Assembly: GCA_015039465.1 (NCBI GenBank)
Contig: MU130694.1
Coordinates: 1-11,197, forward strand
Reading direction: 5' to 3'
Source: Phlegmacium glaucopus
Taxonomy: Eukaryota > Basidiomycota > Agaricomycetes > Agaricales > Cortinariaceae
Length of the DNA: 11,197 nt
Shown here: positions 8,470 through 11,197 of the stretch, piece after piece
Position numbering within the stretch: the stretch's first letter is position 1
Layout of the letters: every line of letters starts with the position of its first letter
Notes under the pieces: model-generated
What the model was told of the DNA's origin: nothing
What the model saw: the letters and a program-made list of their open reading frames with translations, nothing else
The model's database searches: none
Position numbers and translations under genes: made by a program

Positions 8470-8715
8470 CAGCTGCAGCAGAAAATTCAGATGCTGTTGG
8501 CCAACAAGGCCAAATATGAACTTTTGATCACGTCGCGCACGCGACCTGGAATCGGTCCGCCACCGCGTTTACTTCTCTGAACCATTCAGGACCAGAATTT
8601 CGAACCAAAACGTGTGATTGTTTTCATATTACGTGCCTTATCATCTTGCATCCAACATCGTTCAGGCGAGGTGCGTTAGCAAGTTATCGAAGTTGGAAGC
8701 AACGATTTGGCAACC
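8470..8715. promoter_or_regulatory. Shared UTP25-TOP3 divergent promoter
   Basis: The start codons of UTP25 (minus) and TOP3 (plus) are 246 bp apart, so both promoters must lie here or overlap the first exons. The part near UTP25 (8530-8570) is GC- and CpG-rich; the part near TOP3 is AT-richer. No TATA box is seen. Divergence implies possible co-regulation of ribosome production and a DNA topoisomerase, both growth-linked, but this is inference. Confidence 0.7.
8532..8545. promoter_or_regulatory. Perfect 14-bp GC-rich palindrome
   Basis: GTCGCG and CGCGAC flank a central CA in the shared promoter, 63 bp before the UTP25 ATG. The dyad could be the site of a dimeric transcription factor. It contains CGCG, as do cell-cycle MBF sites (ACGCGT), but is not itself that site. 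Confidence 0.4.
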
Positions 8716-11197
8716 ATGAGAGTCTTATGCGTTGCCGAGAAACCGTCTATTGCGAAATCAATCAGCCAAATACTTTCAGGCGGTCAGTTGACAACAGTGG
8801 GTGATCTTCTTCGTTCTCTTGAGTCATGGCCACTCACGCGTCTTTCTTTAAGCACAACACACAGACAAGTTACATCAAGAACTATGAATTCGACTACCCA
8901 CAAACAAACTCTTTCTTCACAGTGACATGTGTGTCTGGACATCTGACAGGCATTGACTTTTACGAAACACATCGGAAATGGAATGCTTGCGATTCATTTG
9001 ATCTATTTGACGCACCTGTGGACATTCAAGTCGCGTCAGACAAGAAAACTATAGAACAGAATCTTCTTACGCAAGCTCGTCGGGCAGACGTGCTAATGAT
9101 ATGGACTGATTGTGATCGAGAAGGAGAGCATATAGGGATGGAAGTAGCTAAAGTCTGTCGGAAGGCGAAGCCCACTATCCGGATAAAGCGGGCGAGATTT
9201 AGTGCTATTATCCCTCAGTACGCTGCTCCAACCCATTTCGTAGCCTCTTTGCTAATATTATTCGCTGACAGGCAAATTCACAATGCTGCTCAACATCCAG
9301 TAGAACTCGATAAGCGACAAGCAGATGCTGTAGAAGCTCGAATTATTCTGGATCTGAAAGTCGGCGCAGCCTTCACTAGGTTACAAACTTTAACACTACA
9401 GGGCCAGGTTCAACAAATAGCTCAGAATGCAGGCATTGTCTCCTATGGTACGGTATTGTGTGAGTTTTCGTAAGGCCACACTTATAAATACCTCCGTCAG
9501 GCCCCTGTCAATTCCCTACACTCGGCTTTGTGGTGCAACGATATTCTTATGTGAAGCTCTTTCGCCCAGAAAGCTTTTGGTATATCTACCTTTCCCTGAC
9601 AAGGCAGACGACCTCTTCTCAAGGCCAGGAAGAAACCAAATTCAATTGGAAACGGCATCATTGTTTTGATCGATTCGCTGCAATAAATATCTTCTCTTTG
9701 ATGATGGAAAGCACATTGGCCAGAGTTACCAAAGTCACCAGCAGTAACACGAAGAAATGGTATGAAACTTACTTATTACCAAAGACTCTACTGGATCTCA
9801 TGAAAAAATAGGAAACCGCTTCCTCTTACCACTGTAGAACTTCAGAAAGCAGGATCGAGGCTGTTACGCTTGGCTCCGAAGAAAGTACTAGATGTACGAT
9901 TTCTCTTAACAGTCAGATTTTAAACGTGCCCAGTAATGATCATGCCCATATAGATTGCTGAGAAGCTTTATCAACAAGGCTTTGTGTCATACCCACGTAC
10001 AGAAACCGATCAGTTCGATCCTCAATTCGATTTCATGACTTTAATTGGTAAACAAACAGTGGATCCCGCTTGGGGCGCATTTGCCGCCTCGTAAGCGACT
10101 TTCTTCTTCTTTTGTTCTTGATCGTCACGCAATGCTTCTTCGTTCGCTAGATTGCAACAAGGTGGTTTTGGCGTTCCAAGGAAGGGAAAACATGATGACA
10201 AGGCCCATCCTCCGATTCATCCCACAGCACATGCAGGTAATCTTGCAGGAGATGAGAAGAGAGTCTACGAATATATCACTCGCCGATACCTGGCATGTTG
10301 TTCTAAAGATGCGGAAGGCTGGCAGACAACTGTGGATGTAGTGTATGGGGGAGAATATTTCTCAGCAACAGGTTTGTCAATTTGTCGTTCCTTCGTTGAC
10401 TGAAGTATTGAGTTACGGATAGGTCTTATCGTGCGAGAAAAGAACTACCTCAATGTTTACATCTACGACAAGTGGGTTGGACATCATATTCCTGACTTTG
10501 AAGAAGGCGAAGAGTTTGAACCCACTATATGCGAGCTCCGCGAAGGACAAACTTCTAAACCAAATTACCTGACTGAAGCAGATCTTGTTACACTTATGGA
10601 CAAGAACGGCATCGGTTTGTCATTGCTTTGAAAGTCATTGGAAGATCCCTCGTACTAATTTCCTCTCTCTGTAGGCACTGATGCTACCATTGCACAACAT
10701 ATTCAAACCATTATCGATCGTGAATATGTGATCGAGCGAATGGAGGGAGGAGTCAAATATCTGGTTCCTTCTACCCTTGGAATAGGATTGATTGAGGGTT
10801 ATAACCGCATCGGACTGGCGAAGAACGTCAGCAAGCCTCAACTTAGACGAGAGGTAGGCACGCATTGCAAACGACATCACCCACCCACTCAAAATTTCTT
10901 TTCTCCCCCTTTTTTTGGCAGACGGAACGTAGAATGGTGCAAGTTTGTGAAGGCGCAAGCACCAAAAATGATATGCTCGTTCGAAGTCTTGACCAGTACA
11001 AAGATATGTACATTATTGTTAGAAGAGAGTTTGAAAAAGTTACTTCGGTAAGTTCAGCTTTCCTTTGTTGATATGTTAACAAATTGACGTTTTCTGCAGA
11101 GTGTACAACAACACTTAGCGGGTCAGGGGGCTCCACAGAATGACCTACCGGGTGGCGGTGGCGGCGATGGTGGGGGAGGAGGAGGAGGAGGAGGAGG
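8716..11197 (+). CDS. TOP3: DNA topoisomerase III (partial, 3' cut)
   Basis: Type IA topoisomerase that decatenates DNA and dissolves double Holliday junctions with a RecQ helicase and RMI1. Exons: 8716-8796, 8853-9217, 9272-9447, 9501-9759, 9812-9893, 9954-10090, 10151-10371, 10423-10614, 10675-10853, 10922-11047, 11100 to the edge. They give 638 residues in phase, joined by ten GT-AG introns of 51-68 nt. The Toprim fold has Glu8 in VAEKPSIAKSI and Asp113/Asp115/Glu117 in WTDCDREGEH. SYGPCQFPTLGF follows near 207. The catalytic tyrosine is Tyr334 in GFVSYPRTETDQF. DKAHPPIHPTAHAG is at about 383-396, and NGIGTDATIAQHI is in the C-terminal half of the core. The fragment ends in a Gly-rich tail, as in other fungal and animal TOP3; any zinc fingers would lie beyond the window. 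ATG 8716 fits the family start MRVLCVAEKPS. Confidence 0.96.
11151..11197 (+). repeat. TOP3: GGN/GGA repeat encoding a glycine tract
   Basis: Consecutive glycine codons with a single Asp, ending in a run of GGA triplets at the window edge. The plus (coding) strand has at least eight closely spaced G-runs of two to five, so slippage and G-quadruplex formation are plausible. The tract continues past the window. Confidence 0.8.

Noticed and set aside
8470..8560. Open frame continuing upstream of the UTP25 ATG
   Set aside because: The frame stays open for about 30 codons but has no ATG before a TAA, so the ATG at 8469 is kept.
8707..8715. In-frame TTG codon upstream as the TOP3 start
   Set aside because: Nuclear genes start at ATG; ATG 8716 gives the conserved MRVLCVAEKPS beginning.

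Overview
The window looks like nuclear DNA of a filamentous fungus, most likely a basidiomycete (Agaricomycetes-like). The genes are broken by many 46-68 nt introns, and the recognisable proteins are eukaryotic housekeeping proteins read best as fungal. The species cannot be named from the sequence alone.

Right half (5.9-11.2 kb): two intact, divergently transcribed nuclear housekeeping genes. UTP25 (minus strand, 12 exons, 651 codons by my splice model) encodes a subunit of the small-subunit processome. TOP3 (plus strand, 11 exons seen, cut by the right edge) encodes type IA DNA topoisomerase III. They share a promoter of about 250 bp that holds a perfect 14-bp GC-rich palindrome. One UTP25 intron is of the GC-AG class.

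Middle (3.4-5.9 kb): an intact three-exon minus-strand gene for a 594-residue trypsin-fold protein. It has a GDSGS motif, no visible signal peptide and a long coiled-coil insertion between the putative catalytic His and Asp. It is strikingly poor in CpG compared with TOP3. Its upstream region carries a degenerate minisatellite of nineteen units of about 20 bp.

Left part (1-3.04 kb): a patch of gene debris. It starts with a decayed, intron-containing copy of UTP25 residues about 169-304, lying inverted with respect to the real gene. Next comes an unidentified intron-bearing pseudogene, then a fragment resembling a polyketide-synthase acyltransferase domain, and last a clear remnant of the N-terminal domain of mitochondrial Lon protease with several frameshifts. 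The retained introns show that the UTP25 copy arose at DNA level, not through mRNA.

UTP25 and TOP3 are conserved core genes. The less ordinary biology is the CpG-depleted intracellular protease-like gene, its repeat-filled upstream region and the debris patch. I see no CRISPR array, tRNA, rRNA or autonomous transposon.
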